A program made the translations under genes and the position numbers. From Podocnemis expansa (Eukaryota; Chordata; Testudines; Podocnemididae): DNA of 64,000 bases. Position 1 is the first letter of the stretch. Each line of letters starts with the position of its first letter. Shown one piece after another: positions 45,536 to 57,075 of this stretch. Below the pieces are notes generated by a model. The model was not told where the DNA came from. It saw only the letters and a list, made by a program, of their open reading frames with translations, and made no database searches. The DNA lies in NCBI GenBank assembly GCA_007922195.1, contig ML682028.1, forward strand, positions 16,893,053-16,957,052, in the 5' to 3' direction.

Positions 45536-46559
45536 AGGGTATTGAGAAATGGCATTTAGGTCTGGCTGATGGAGAAGGCATGAAATTCAGTTCAAAATCT
45601 GAATCCCATTTGCATGGACTCCCATGCCATCTCCAATTTCTACCAGGCAGTGTAGAACATTAATGATATTTATAAAAGCATCAACCAAACATTTCCAAAC
45701 CTTATAAAAATTAAGAAGTTTTTTAAATTGAAATGTTGGGTAAAAACTTCTGACAGCTTCTTATTTTAAGGAATCAATTCACGCTTCCCTTACAAAACAA
45801 CTTTGTGGATTGTTTATTTTTCTTCATAATTTGGTGTCAAGGTGGGGACTCAATCTTTTATACATCTCCAAGTATTCTTTTCCCCTCTGTTCCCCCTCCC
45901 CCACCACCTTTTTAACCTCACTCTTGTAATATCCATATTGCAACCATCATTTTTCAGCCAAGTAAGATTGCATTTCTGTGAGAGTCCCTTTGGAAGAACT
46001 CACTGGGGGTCTTTCATCAGATGATGAAGAAAGTAAAGATTTTCCTGTCCTTCAAGAGACATATATATTCCTTATACAGCCTTCCTAACCTTTGCTGTTT
46101 TCAGAAATGAGAGACTACAGCTATAACACAAACCAGTATGCCCAAACTGCCATGCATGTCACCAAACCCTCCTACTGAACTGGCCTATTAATTTTGAATT
46201 CACACTATTTGAGCTGTTTGAGTTTCCAGGTTTGATTTTTAAGATATTCTACCTGTAGGAGATAGCCATCAAATGTGGAGGTGAAAAAAGCATGGATCAC
46301 GGTACCAAGGCCAGCATCCATAACAAAACAAAACAACCCATGAACACAAATACACACAAAACAAACAAAACCCAAAAAGATGGTTAGCCAAGCACAGAAG
46401 GGAAAAGCTATCCCTCCTAACAGCAGCTATCAACCTGACATTGTTCAAGGTCTGACTATAAGGCATCGAAGAGTGAACACCATTAAAAAATGATGGGTAT
46501 GAATCTTCAATATAAGGCTCAAGTACTATTTCTACCATGCCTTCGGGCTACCCCAGTTG
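45536..46559. other. Non-coding stretch without recognised gene
   Basis: Nothing recognised. An A/C-rich run lies near 46320-46375. Confidence 0.5.
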
Positions 46560-46822
46560 TAGCATCATAATGGGCTTAAATTATAGCAAAGGAGTTTTAG
46601 GCTGGATATTAGGAAAAAATTCCTAGCTGTCGAGCTGGTTAACCACTGGAGTGAGTTGCCTGGGCAAGTTGTGGAATCTCCGTCACTGGAAGTTTTTAAG
46701 AGCATGTTAGAGAAAAACTTGTCAGGGATGGTTTAAGAGCATACTTGCTCCTGCCATGAGTGTAGGGGTTTGGACTTGATGACCTCTCATGGTGCCTTCC
46801 AGTTTCTATGATGCTATGATCA
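46560..46822 (+). mobile_element. CR1 LINE 3' end, well preserved
   Basis: Canonical order: 'GTTTTAGGCTGGATATTAGG', 'AAAAAATTCCTAGCTGTCG', 'GAGTTGCCTGGGCAAGTTGT', 'GGAATCTCCGTCACTGGAAG', 'TTGGACTTGATGACCTCTCA', 'TGCCTTCCAGTTTCTATGAT'. It ends in the diagnostic CTATGATGCTATGAT microsatellite at about 46806-46820. Confidence 0.9.
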
Positions 46823-46939
46823 CACCATTAGTGTGGATTAAACTCATCTGGACAGAACTTTAGTCAGCCAGCTCTTAATCCATCTTCCTTTTTCGCTGCT
46901 GCAACAGACCCCAAAAAGCAGAACTTGTCTATGAGTTGA

Positions 46940-47690
46940 CAAAGTGGGAACAGAGTGCAAGGGAAACTGCAACCCCAAACACCTTCAGGACATCTTCTTT
47001 ACCAGTTGTTCAGGGGCCAGGACAGGGGTGTCGCTGGTGTTGGGCATGCTGGGTCATGTGCCCCAGGTCCCAATGCCAGTGCCCCGGATCTCCGGCCCAA
47101 TTGGGCCGGGGATCTGGGGCTGGATCCCCCGCTGGCCGCGGCTGCAGCAGCCCCATCCCTGGCCAGGGATAGGGGCAGGGGAAGGCTGCGCTGCTGCTGG
47201 CAGCTAGGCCGTGGTGGGGCCAGGCCAGAAGCAGCCACTGGAAGCCGGGCCTATGCCTGTGGCTGCGGGCGGCCAGTCCCCCGATCTCCAGCCAGGGATG
47301 GGGCTGCTGCAGCTGCCAGTGGCAAGGCCCTGGATCCCCAGCCGGGGATCTGGGGCCCAGCTGGCTGCCCGTGGCGGCCCCGTCCCCCACCAGGGATCCA
47401 GGGCCTGGCCGCCAGCAGCCACGGCGGCCCCGTCCCCTGCCGGGGATTGGGGGTCTGGTTGGCTGCGGCCGTGGGCCCGATCTCCAGCAGCCACTTCTGG
47501 CTGCGCCGCACCGCACCGCACCGTGGCCTAGCTGCCTGCGGTGGCGCACCCCCCTGGCCCTATCCCTGGCCAGGGGCAGGGCCTTCTGACTGGGGGTGGA
47601 GCCTTCTGGTTGGGGGCGGGGCCTGGGCCTTAGCCCCAGGTCCCCCCCTGCCCCAGCACCACCTCTGGGCTGGGAGAAAGGGGTCAATCC
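46940..47690. repeat. GC-rich degenerate tandem repeat island
   Basis: Composition jumps abruptly to very GC-rich. A CCxGGGGATC-type box recurs: GGGAT starts at 47295, 47345, 47393 and 47443, spacings of 50, 48 and 50 bp, with further copies at 47108 and 47166. The boxes sit between CTGGCCGC/GCGGCCAG words, so much of the block is self-complementary. A CCGCA microrepeat lies at about 47506-47523, and closely spaced G runs (GGGGGCGGGGCCTGGG) lie at about 47612-47627. Open frames of 271 codons (plus, 46955-47770) and 233 codons (minus, 47010-47711) run through it because stop codons are rare at this composition; their Gly/Ala/Pro/Arg/Trp make-up does not suggest a protein. It could be a CpG island, a minisatellite or a GC-rich transposon piece. 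Confidence 0.7.
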
Positions 47691-47778
47691 ACCTACTCCC
47701 TCTGCAGTCATTCCCAGACTCCTATATGTGCTTGGGAAAGAATATGGCCCAATATTTATATAGTTCTTAGGGAGGTCC

Positions 47779-47936
47779 CTTATGATAGAATCAAAAGGGC
47801 AGCTGCATTAGTCTAGTTCAGTAAAATGAACAAACAAGGAGTCCCGTGGCACTTAAAGACTAACAAATATATTTATTGCATGAGCTTTCATGGGAGAAAA
47901 TCCCACAGGACTCCTTGTTTGTTTCTTATGATAGAA
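47779..47936 (-). mobile_element. Penelope-like fold-back insertion with perfect 12-bp TSD
   Basis: The 134-bp insert at 47791-47924 is flanked by CTTATGATAGAA at 47779-47790 and again at 47925-47936. The left part is a minus-strand copy of the Penelope-like tail (AAAGGGCAGCTGCATTAGTC through the reversed GAAA, TTTC at 47886-47889). It then switches at about 47903 to a short plus-strand piece, AGGACTCCTTGTTTGTTT, which is the exact inverse of its own ACAAACAAGGAGTCC. The organisation mirrors the copy at 2678-2914. Confidence 0.85.
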
Positions 47937-48855
47937 GCCAACAGTTTAAAAGTTATTGCATTATGGTACTGATGATTGGCTCATCCTGTACTGTATCATA
48001 TTCTGTTCCTCTTTGATATAGGGGTTTGGACTTGTATGTACAAATGGACATTGTATCCTGGGGACTTTGAGTTTATATGCGGCTTTGCAATGTGCACGTT
48101 GGATTGACACTCTAACAGTAGCTTTCTGATGTGTGGTGCAAAGGTACAGTTCTTTTCAAACATTGTATTTCTTACAGTGAGTCGATCTGTATATGAGTTA
48201 GACTGGTGTGAATTTCATAAGGCCGTGTCCCAACAAGTATCACTTTCCAATTTCATTCCCCTCAAGATACTCTGTCAACAACATCTCTCAATTCCATTAA
48301 TCTTATGTTTTACCATCTGAAGGCCTCCAGTTAGTTCTCTTAGCTCCCTCCAAGATGTGACAGTGTTTCTCCTCAAGCGCTGACAAGTGCTGTTTCTCAT
48401 TGTTAGGTGGAGCTGCTCCCTCTTGTAAGAACCACATGCAGTTTTAAATAATACTTATTCATCCATAATGGCTGGAGTGAGCCAGCTGTGGATTTCCACA
48501 CTGAAGTACTGATGGGTTTTACATACCTTTCCTTTCTCAAAAGGGATTTTCTGTCTCTGAACATAAATACGAGAAGCATTTTTCAAATACTTTGACAGAA
48601 TACTTTTAACATATCAGTAAGGTTAATAAATCTCTTTCATTTGTCCCATTCACTTTTAAACTTAATGAAGTATTGATCAGGAACAAACCAGGCTTGTGAG
48701 AAAGGCTCCGATTCGAAGGCTGAAATGAAAGTGATGTATTATGCTACTAGCGTATAGATGCAAAAGGGTTTGCTTGGAGCAGTGGGCTGCTTGGTCTTGA
48801 GACCCCTCCTCTGAATGGAAGGAAACTTGAAGAAGGAGTCATTTAATTATGCCAG
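47937..48855. other. Non-coding stretch without recognised gene
   Basis: No gene or named repeat recognised. Confidence 0.5.
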
Positions 48856-49085
48856 ACAGCGCCGGCCCAACTGTATACACAAACCAGGCAGTTGCCTAGG
48901 GTGTTGGACTTTAGGGGGCCCCAAATTAGATGGAAGTGAATTTCTTTTCTCTATTTTTTTATACAATATGTTATCATTTTTCTCTATATTAAATTTCGGA
49001 GGAAAGGCATCAAAGTCATGGTGTTCTGGCATCAGGTCCAGCTCAAGAGTTTTTGGTGCCCTAGTGGAACAAACACTTCAGCTTT
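48856..49085. repeat. Unclassified dispersed-repeat-like segment
   Basis: 'GACAGCGCCGGCCCAACTG', 'AGTTGCCTAGGGTGTTGG' and, 180 bp on, 'CATCAGGTCCAGCTCAAGAG' and 'TTTGGTGCCCTAG' resemble a reptile repeat with GGCCGGC-type ends. It may be two adjacent elements. Family not known. Confidence 0.4.
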
Positions 49086-49992
49086 CTCCATTCCCTGAAG
49101 CTTTCAGACATACTTTAATGTTCCCTTGCTCTTTCCAAATGTGACTATTGGCTTTTTCTAGAACAGGAGCAACTGGCTAGTGATCATCCATTTACAAATG
49201 GAGATGAGACCAAATGAAAACCCTGGTAGCTCTTAACACTGATTTGTTCAGGTCCAGACCAGGGGATGAGAATTATTGCAAAAGAAGATCTTACTTTTCT
49301 AATGAGTCAAAGCAGATTCTCAGATCCAGACATATTCATGTGTTTGGTTTCTGGTTCTGACTGCTGCTCCTTTCACTATTTTCTGTGTTCAAAGTTTTGT
49401 AGATAGCTTTTGTAATTCAAACCAGGTCACAGTAATCAGTTCCCATCAATATGCTTTGACAGTGTCCCAAAGTAGAGTGCCAGCTCATTTACATTGACGA
49501 TCCCAGACATTTACACCTCTGAAAGCACCCTTATCTCACATGTGTGTCACAGGCACACATGGTCACTTAAAACAGGACGGCTCAGGAAACAAAGTGGCTC
49601 CCTTCAAAGTCAGTTTTGAGCAGAAGGGAGCAACAGAGGTCACTCTTAACTTTTCAATGAACTTTAAATCAGTTGTATCACTGCATGACACACAGTTTTC
49701 GTAACATAGGAGAATCTATTGGGAATGTTTTACCGTATTCAAGGCTGGAATCTCAAGCTTCCATGGTGGAGCCTGCCCCTGCAGATAACATTCCAGTTAT
49801 CCAAATTCTCTTTCAATGGTGTTTTAATATACTCAATGAAGTTTTTATTTTATTTATTAATAAAATACAAAGTCTTAAGCAAACATCAGCATTAATCTCC
49901 TAATTCCCTACATTTTGATATCAGTAAAACTGTAGTAGAAAATAACACTTCCATTTATCTGAACACCTCGTTACCCTGAAGTTTCCGATGTC
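49086..49992. other. Non-coding stretch without recognised gene
   Basis: Nothing recognised. Confidence 0.5.
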
Positions 49993-50195
49993 CCCTAAAT
50001 CAGTGGTTTTCAATTTTTTTTTCTTGGGACCTGGCTGACAGAAATCATTTATGCCTGCAACCCAACATCTACATCTTTGAGCAGTGCATTCCAGTCTTTT
50101 GGCAGTGGCACCATGGGATGCTGCGACCCACTACTTGAAAGACTGCAACCCAGTATTGGGTCCTGACCCTAAGTTTGAAAACCACTGCCCTAAAG
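49993..50195. mobile_element. hAT-type miniature transposon with 8-bp TSD
   Basis: The element at 50001-50187 (187 bp) begins CAGTGGTTTTCAA and ends TTTGAAAACCACTG, a near-perfect inverted repeat. Flanks CCCTAAAT (49993-50000) and CCCTAAAG (50188-50195) form an 8-bp duplication with one change. Same family as 3709-3893. Non-coding. Confidence 0.9.
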
Positions 50196-50589
50196 CATTC
50201 AGATAAAACGGAGTGCATAGTGTTTAGATGCTTGATTCTGTTAGACTTACTGTCACCTAAAGGAACAGATCATGAAGAGAGGTCCTTTCTGTGAAGGGCT
50301 TTGCAAAACACAAACCAATTTATATAGGGAGTAAGCCAAAGCCCATTGACATCAATGTGTTTGGTTCATGCCCATAAACATCTAGCAACATATTTAGGCT
50401 ATCTACAGTGGGACGGGAAAAATAGGTCAGTCTCAAATTTTGACTCAGTTTTTTATCAGGCGAAACTTCCATTGATGTCCCATCACTTGAGTGAGACTAT
50501 TTAAAAACATTTTCAAAAATACCTCGGTGATTTAGAAGCCTCAGTATCAGACCCTTTTCTTAGTATCAGAAAAGAGACAACTAATCGAA

Positions 50590-50850
50590 ATATGAGAGAT
50601 GCCTAAAAAATCATGACTTAAGTGGAGAAAGTGAATTAGCAGGGGTTTGGACTAGATGATTTCCTAAGGTCCTTTCCAACTCTAATCTTCTGTGATTCTA
50701 AGTGTTATTTACACCTTCTCATAACACAAAATCTAGGGGGTCACCAAATAAAATTCATGGACAGATTTAAAATGAACAAAAGAGACCTAGGCACTAAAGA
50801 ACCCAACGCCAATTGACTTTCAGTAAAAGAAGTGAACATTTGACCAGTAA
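50590..50850 (+). mobile_element. CR1 LINE 3' region with embedded CR1 terminus
   Basis: 'AAATCATGACTTAAGTGGAG' and 'AAAGTGAATTAGC' precede a segment at 50641-50700 that reads as a CR1 3' terminus (TTTGGACTAGATGATTTCC to CTTCTGTGATTCTA). The first CR1 then resumes with 'AGTGTTATTTACACCTTCTC' and 'GGGGTCACCAAATAAAATTC'. Compare 52190-52830, which has the same arrangement. Confidence 0.7.
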
Positions 50851-52189
50851 TGAAAATGAAAGAAAAACTAAGGAAAAGCTGTGGTATCTGGCCAATCCTT
50901 TGAGAAAGGTTTTCTTTCCTAAAAGGAAAATGCACATGTGGGTATTCACATAGAAGAGTTTTTCAATAAGCCTGAAGACCAAAGGGTCTTTCCATTCAAT
51001 TTCAATTGCTTCATTTATACAATAAGGTGTACAAGTGTTGCCAAGGTAAAAACATCCAATATACTGCATATAACACAGATTAAAGGGCCCAGTAAGACTT
51101 TGGAGATAATTTCAATCATAGGCCTTTTAATTTAAGGGTCCTAGATGCATACACCAGTGGTAGGACAGACCAGCTGACTCTAAGCCAGCCATCATGAGCC
51201 CCTGTTACAGTTGTTACGATGGGGCTTTTGCGGATGTAGAGGAATTGTCAAGGAATGTCACTATCAGATCTAGTGATTACATGGTTGTCCAAAGCTTTGG
51301 TGGCACAGTAAGATCACCAGTGATGGACATAAACTGAATATCCAGCCAAACCACCTTGAGAACCTAGCAAGAGATTGATCCGGGTGTTCCTTGATCTGCA
51401 AGACCACTGTCCATTTGGGACTTTCTGTGCTGACAATTACCATAGAGTAGGTACATCTTGGCCCCATGAGCTCCCTTCCTTTATCTCCTTTCTCCTTCCC
51501 CCTGCATCCATTGGTCCTGTGCTCTGGGGTGGGCCCCTCCTTACAGAGGTGGTGCAGAAGCTGTTGGAACTGGCTCAATACATAAACTCCAGTGACAACC
51601 AGTTAGATGGCTTTTCTACAAATAGTCCAGGACATGTTGAACTAAGTAGGAGTTCAGCCACTGACTGCAGTAGTTCCAGAGTCAAGACCATAAGAACACA
51701 TGTGGTGGACTTGTTTGCATGGGGCGTAAATGTTTAAAACCTAAGAAAACGGCCCTTGGAATGCATTGTTCCAGTTGGCCCATCTGATCCCCATCTCATG
51801 ATTTTAAAGGATGTGTTTTCATAGGTGTAAAATTTCCCCTCTCCCTAAAGTCTGTAATGAGGAGACTGGTGTTCAGATTAATTAATAATTATATTAAAAC
51901 AAGCCCTTGGAACATTGACAGCTTCATCTTCTGCATATGGCCAACATCTGGATAATCCATCAGGCTTTTCGTTCATTGTCTTCACCTTTTCCACAGCTCT
52001 GTGTGTGTGCTGTTCAGTGCCAAAGTGCAGTAATTAGACACAATATCTTCTTACAAGTGGTTTGCAAATAAGGAATCCTTCTTGGAGTGACTTCCATTAA
52101 ACTCATTTGCTAGGTGCAGCCGCACTCCCTCAGAGATGAATAAAGAATGGATATTCCAATTTTATTTTTTCGTTCCTTTGTTCTCTGAA
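50851..52189. other. Non-coding stretch without recognised gene
   Basis: No gene recognised. The frames at 51270-51578 (minus) and 51375-51737 (plus, 120 residues) overlap on opposite strands and show no domain. Confidence 0.5.
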
Positions 52190-52830
52190 TTGCAAAAGGT
52201 AAAGAGAAGGGCAACAAAAATGATTTGGGTATGGAAAAGTTTCCATATGAAAAAAGATTAATAAGCCTGCGACTTTTCAGCCCGGAAAAGTGACGACTAA
52301 GGAGGGATATGATAGAGATTTATAAAATCATGACTGGGAGAAATTGAATAAGTAAAAAAATGAATAAGGAGGGGTTGGACTAGGTGATCTCCTGAGGTCC
52401 CTTCCAACCCTAATCTTCCATGATTCTGATCATTATTTGCTATTCCTTATATACCAAAACTTGGGACTGCCAAATGAAATGCATAGGGAGCAGGTTTAAA
52501 ATAAAAAAAAAGAAGTATTTCCTTGTGCAATGCACAACATATGAAAATCCTTGTCAGAGGATGTTATGAAGGCCGAGACTATAATGGGGTTCAAATAAGA
52601 AATAAATAAATTCATGTAATATAAATACACCAATGGCTAGTATCCAAGATAGGTAGGGCTGCTTGCTAGAGGCTGGGAATAGCCAGCTGGATGAACCACT
52701 CAATGATTACCTGTTCATTCATTCCCTCCAAAGCCCGTGATGCTGTCCACTATCAAAAGACAGGATACTGGGCTAGATGGAGCATTTGTCTGAGCCCGTG
52801 AGGCCATTTGTATGTTCTTGTTGTTATAGA
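52190..52830 (+). mobile_element. CR1 LINE 3' end, long copy
   Basis: Order of landmarks: 'GAAGGGCAACAAAAATGATT', 'GAGGGATATGATAGAGATTT', 'ATAAAATCATGACTGGGAG', the embedded CR1-terminus segment (52370-52429), then 'GGACTGCCAAATGAAATGCA', 'GTATTTCCTTGTGCAATGC', 'CTTGTCAGAGGATGTTATGA', 'GATTACCTGTTCATTCATTC', 'AGACAGGATACTGGGCTAGA' and the end at about 52825. No open frame is left. Confidence 0.85.
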
Positions 52831-53224
52831 AATATAGACCAGGTTCATGTACAACTTCAATTTTATATAGATTCATACTCAAAGCTTAATTTTAAGAACA
52901 GGAGGGGTTCCATGGAAATTGCATATTGTATAGCATATTGAAATGATGCCAGCTATATGCATATAGTTAAACATGGTTATATGCCTTAATAGACTCATTA
53001 GCAGTTAGATGGAAGGGAATCGGCTAATATGGCATTGAAGGGATCAATATTTGATCTCAACTTATATAATTTTTCCATTATTGAAATAGAACGATGAGTA
53101 AATAGCATACTAATGAAATTCATTAGGATTACTACATTGCAAAGAGTTTTACCTACAGTGAGGACAAGGGGAAATAATACAATGGGATTCCCACCAGTAA
53201 TTTTTACTTATAGCATTTTTTCAT

Positions 53225-56200
53225 CTCTCTTTTTCTTCAGTCAGCTTAACAGCGATGAAGGGTCCTAATGAAGTCTTTCCATCCCTTTGTCTTGTACCAG
53301 CCTCATGGCTTCATTTGCATTTAAATATTTTTTGTTCCATGTCATTCTTCACAGTAGCTGTCCAATACATGCTCTCTTTCTAGTTCCTTCTAGTTCTAGT
53401 ATGATATCCTTTCCTTTCTCAAGATGTGTCCAAACCATTGCTGTCACCTTTCTTGAGTCTTCTGAAACAGTTATTTTGTTCCCTAACTGTTTTCTTTTAA
53501 GATTTGAAATTCTCCGTAGCCATTTCAGGCACTTCATTTTTGCAGTCAATGTAGTTCTTTTGTCTACTTTCTTCATAGCAGTACCAGCATGACAGTTGTC
53601 TCAAATACTTTAATATTCTTATTTATTCAAATATGTCTAACCTTCCAGATCTCAAAAAGTTTCCCAAATGCAGGAGGAGCTAGTCTAATTCATCTACTTT
53701 GTCATCTTCACAATTTGTATTTTTTGAGACTAGTCCTCCAAGGTGCACAATCTTTTCCACTTGATCTAGTTCTTAGTCTCCGACTTTGATTCATTCTTTC
53801 TCTTGTCTTCCAATTGCCATATTTTTTCTTTCTCAGCCTTTGTCAGGTATTCTTTATAAATCTTCCTTGGTAAGTGCTATGAAGTCCATATCACCTGTGA
53901 ATCTAAGATTATTAACTCTCATCCCTCACAATGTTAACTTTTTTCATTGCATCTCTCAGAGCTACAGCCATTACTGTGTCAACTAGCAAATTGAACAAAC
54001 CTGATGATAGTGGGCATCCTTGTCTCCACGTTACAGTCATCCTGAACCATTCTATCAGCTTCTTGTCTACTCTCACTGCACTCATTGACTTGTGATAGAT
54101 ATTTTTGATCGGTTTCATTCATTTCTTAGCATCATACATTCTCGAGACTTGCTGTAACCCTTTCTGCCAAATGCTGTGAAAAGCCTGTTCGAAGACTATA
54201 AAGTTATACTAGGTTCTCTTGTCTTCTATACACTTCTCTGATTTCTGCCTTACTTGAAATAGGCGATGTATTGTACTTCCTCACGGTCTAAATCTGGCCT
54301 GTCTCCTGCACGCTCAACTTCCATGTACCTTTGTATTCTCCTCTTCAACATATTGGTGGATAACTTTCCTGGCAAGTCAATAAGCTGATTCCATTCTCTC
54401 TCTCTCTGTCTCTCTCTCACACACCTCCTATTTTATATATTAGTACAGTTATCACTTTTGTCTTTTGTTTGTGAATCTTCTTGAATAGTTTATGCGTTGT
54501 TTTTACCATGCATTCCTCACCTGCCTGCAACAGCTGTGTGATTATGTTGCAGTTCCCCAGCACTTCTTTTGTTGTCATACTTTCAACTGGGATATTCATT
54601 GCTGCTTCTAAAACTTCCAGAATGGGCTCTCCCACACTTGTTCTGGAAAGCTTTTCCAGAACTGTTTCACCTACTGTGTTTTGCATGTGGAACAGATCTT
54701 CAGAATCATCTTTCTATTGTTTATTCTTTGCCCATTCATCTTCATATGTCCATGCTTATCTTTCACCAATGATACCTTCAGCATGTATGTCAAACTCAGT
54801 TTTTATCTTGCAATCTACCTCTCTGTCACATTACTTTCTGTCATCATCTTTTTCATGATGTTCACTTTTTCAGTTGTTTCTGTCTCTTTTCACTCCAGTC
54901 AATCTACTGAATTCAGCTCTCAAACTTCCTTTTCCTTTTGATGTTCTCTTTCAGCGTCCCATGCTTGTCACTCAACTGCAGCACTTAATCCATTATTAGC
55001 CTTGGTTTTTTGTTTTGGCCTTGTAACCTGACACTTGTTTAGCCACTCATAGAATCCCATTTTTTACACTATTCCATTTCTTTTCATTGTTCTTTTTTTC
55101 TTTCACTAGAGATGGGATGTTTTTTTCCACATGGTTTCTTTGCATTCTTTCCTGATATCTTCCAATTTGTCTGTGTTATAGATCTAAGTTCTCAAAACTC
55201 TTTTGATTGCTTTGAGTCTCACTGATGCAATGATCTGATCTATTATTGACCACAAATGATTCTCATGTCAACATAATTGATTTTCACCTGCCATTCACAA
55301 GTATGAAATGGATCTAGTGCTTCATTTGCCCATCCAAGTCGTCTTCTTCCTCAGTTTTCTTTGTGGAAATAACATGTTTGAAATCATCATAGGAAGCAAT
55401 TTAGTAGCCTTGCTTCTCTTTTGTTTTCATAACCAAATCTGAACCAGCCCAGGATTACTCTCATGTTCTAGCCCATGAATTCCAGTCCAATCCAACTTTG
55501 CCATTAAAACATCATGTCCCCCATAACATCTTGTCTTGAATTTCTTCTATTGCTTTTTTGGTAAGTCTTCACAAAATTCATCAATGTCTTCCTTAAGTGC
55601 TGCTAAGCCTGTCATATAAACCTGCATTATTGTGATCACACCAAATTTAAGTCTCAATCTTAGCATCAAAATATAAGGGGACATCAGGTTAAATACCACA
55701 AGAACCCAGATTATCTTTGGCTTTAGTAGCAAAGCAACTCCATACTGGTGTCCACCATCTTCTCTTCCTGATGTCAATATCCTGTGTTCACCTTTGGTTT
55801 TTTTTTTCCCATTTCCTTTCACATGAACTGATAATTTCTGCCTCAAAGCTTTTCAACTTATGAATCATTACTGGAAGTACTCCAGCATGGTACAGTGTTC
55901 TATGTTCCAAGAAATGTCTTATCCTTCGAGTTGATCGTGTAATAGTTTATTGTGCATGTTGTTGTGTGCATTTTTTCTGATTGCATAGTTTTCACCCTTA
56001 CCTTTCCTGTGATGACCAAGCCAGCATGCTTTTCTTTCTCTTTCCATTCATGTGGTTTTTATAATCCAATATTTGCCAAGACTTCACCCATGACTCCTTG
56101 GCTTTGTGATTAACCAATGAATGACAATCCATCTCCAACACTACTCTAAAGTGCCCACAACCTTGCTTCAGTACCATTTCCACCAGTGATATATTTTGGT

Positions 56201-56460
56201 ATATATATTTTGCTGGCATTGTGTGCACTTGCAGGGCCAGATGAGCCATTCCACTAATGTTTGTTGTTGACAGCTATGCTCACTCGATTTATCATGCCAA
56301 CTGAGGCAAGATCTAGGGCCATGGTACTGCAGTGCACCTCCAGCTACTTAGATCCACTAGTGAGAGTTGAATGGATCATGAGGACCAAGCATATCACCCT
56401 TTACAGGTGTGCTACTACCTTCTGAGTTCACCTGCATGCACCCCAGCAGTTTTCATAGGC
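53225..56460 (-). mobile_element. Decayed non-LTR retrotransposon (endonuclease + reverse transcriptase)
   Basis: Read on the minus strand, pieces of one LINE protein appear in order but in shifting frames. An endonuclease-like segment lies at 55846-55547 (SG-EDGG-YGVALLL box). A linker/fingers segment lies at 54686-54417. A reverse transcriptase segment at 54118-53912 carries RQGCPLSSGLFNL (about 54025-53987), matching the conserved (V)RQGCPLSPxLFNL box. The catalytic box just downstream reads F-T-G-D-M-D (53901-53881) instead of F-A-D-D. A C-terminal segment at 53576-53349 (MKCLKWLRRIS and a later W-H pair) matches the tail of such proteins. In LINEs this protein nicks target DNA and copies the RNA into it. 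The copy has frameshifts and stops and is dead. I favour an RTE-like or related clade over CR1, but the clade is uncertain. The region from 56250 to 56460 may be its 5' part. Confidence 0.75.
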
Positions 56461-56994
56461 AGACTGCAAATTACCAAACAAAAACAGGTCATCAATATTT
56501 ATCCTAGTGAGACAGGATAAATTTGAGGTCCAGATTGATTAAGTGACTTCTTCAGGTTATGCAATGAGGCTAATTCTGAACCCTGACCCCCAATTTTTAT
56601 TTGAACAACAAGGTCCCTGTTCTCCACAATTGGCTTAATAAATCTGGTCAAAAATAGCCCAAAACACAGCTATTCAGTTGAAGGGAGAAATCTAGAAACA
56701 GTGATGCTGTGGAAGACTTGAGGCTGATAGAAATTAGCAGCTAATTTGTCTTCAGATATTTGGACTGTGAAACACCAAGATAAAGAGGAATTACAGTTGT
56801 TGGTGCAAGGAGTCATAATTAAAAAGAAGGGAATGAAATTCAGAAAAGGAAAAATCTATTCTTGAATATCAGTAAAACCATCCTGACATATTGATCCAAA
56901 TATATTTTGGATTACAGAATAGTTTTATGAGAAAAGTGGTAAAAGCTCTATTGTTTAGAAATTTAAAATTAGATTGTTCTCTAGGGAATTATTC
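56461..56994. other. Non-coding stretch without recognised gene
   Basis: Nothing recognised. Confidence 0.5.
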
Positions 56995-57075
56995 TCAATT
57001 GGCAAGGAGATAGACTAGGTGATCTAAGAAACTTTCCATTCTGGCTTCTATGATTCTGTAATCCTATGATGCTTT
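56995..57075 (+). mobile_element. CR1 LINE 3' terminus
   Basis: 'GAGATAGACTAGGTGATCTA', 'ACTTTCCATTCTGGCTTCTA', 'TGATTCTGTAATCCTATGAT': the last 80 bp of a CR1 with its degenerate terminal microsatellite. Confidence 0.75.

Noticed and set aside
46955..47770. 271-codon open frame, plus strand, in the GC island
   Set aside because: A second frame of 233 codons runs on the other strand through the same bases. Rare stop codons at high GC and a tandem-repeat composition explain both.
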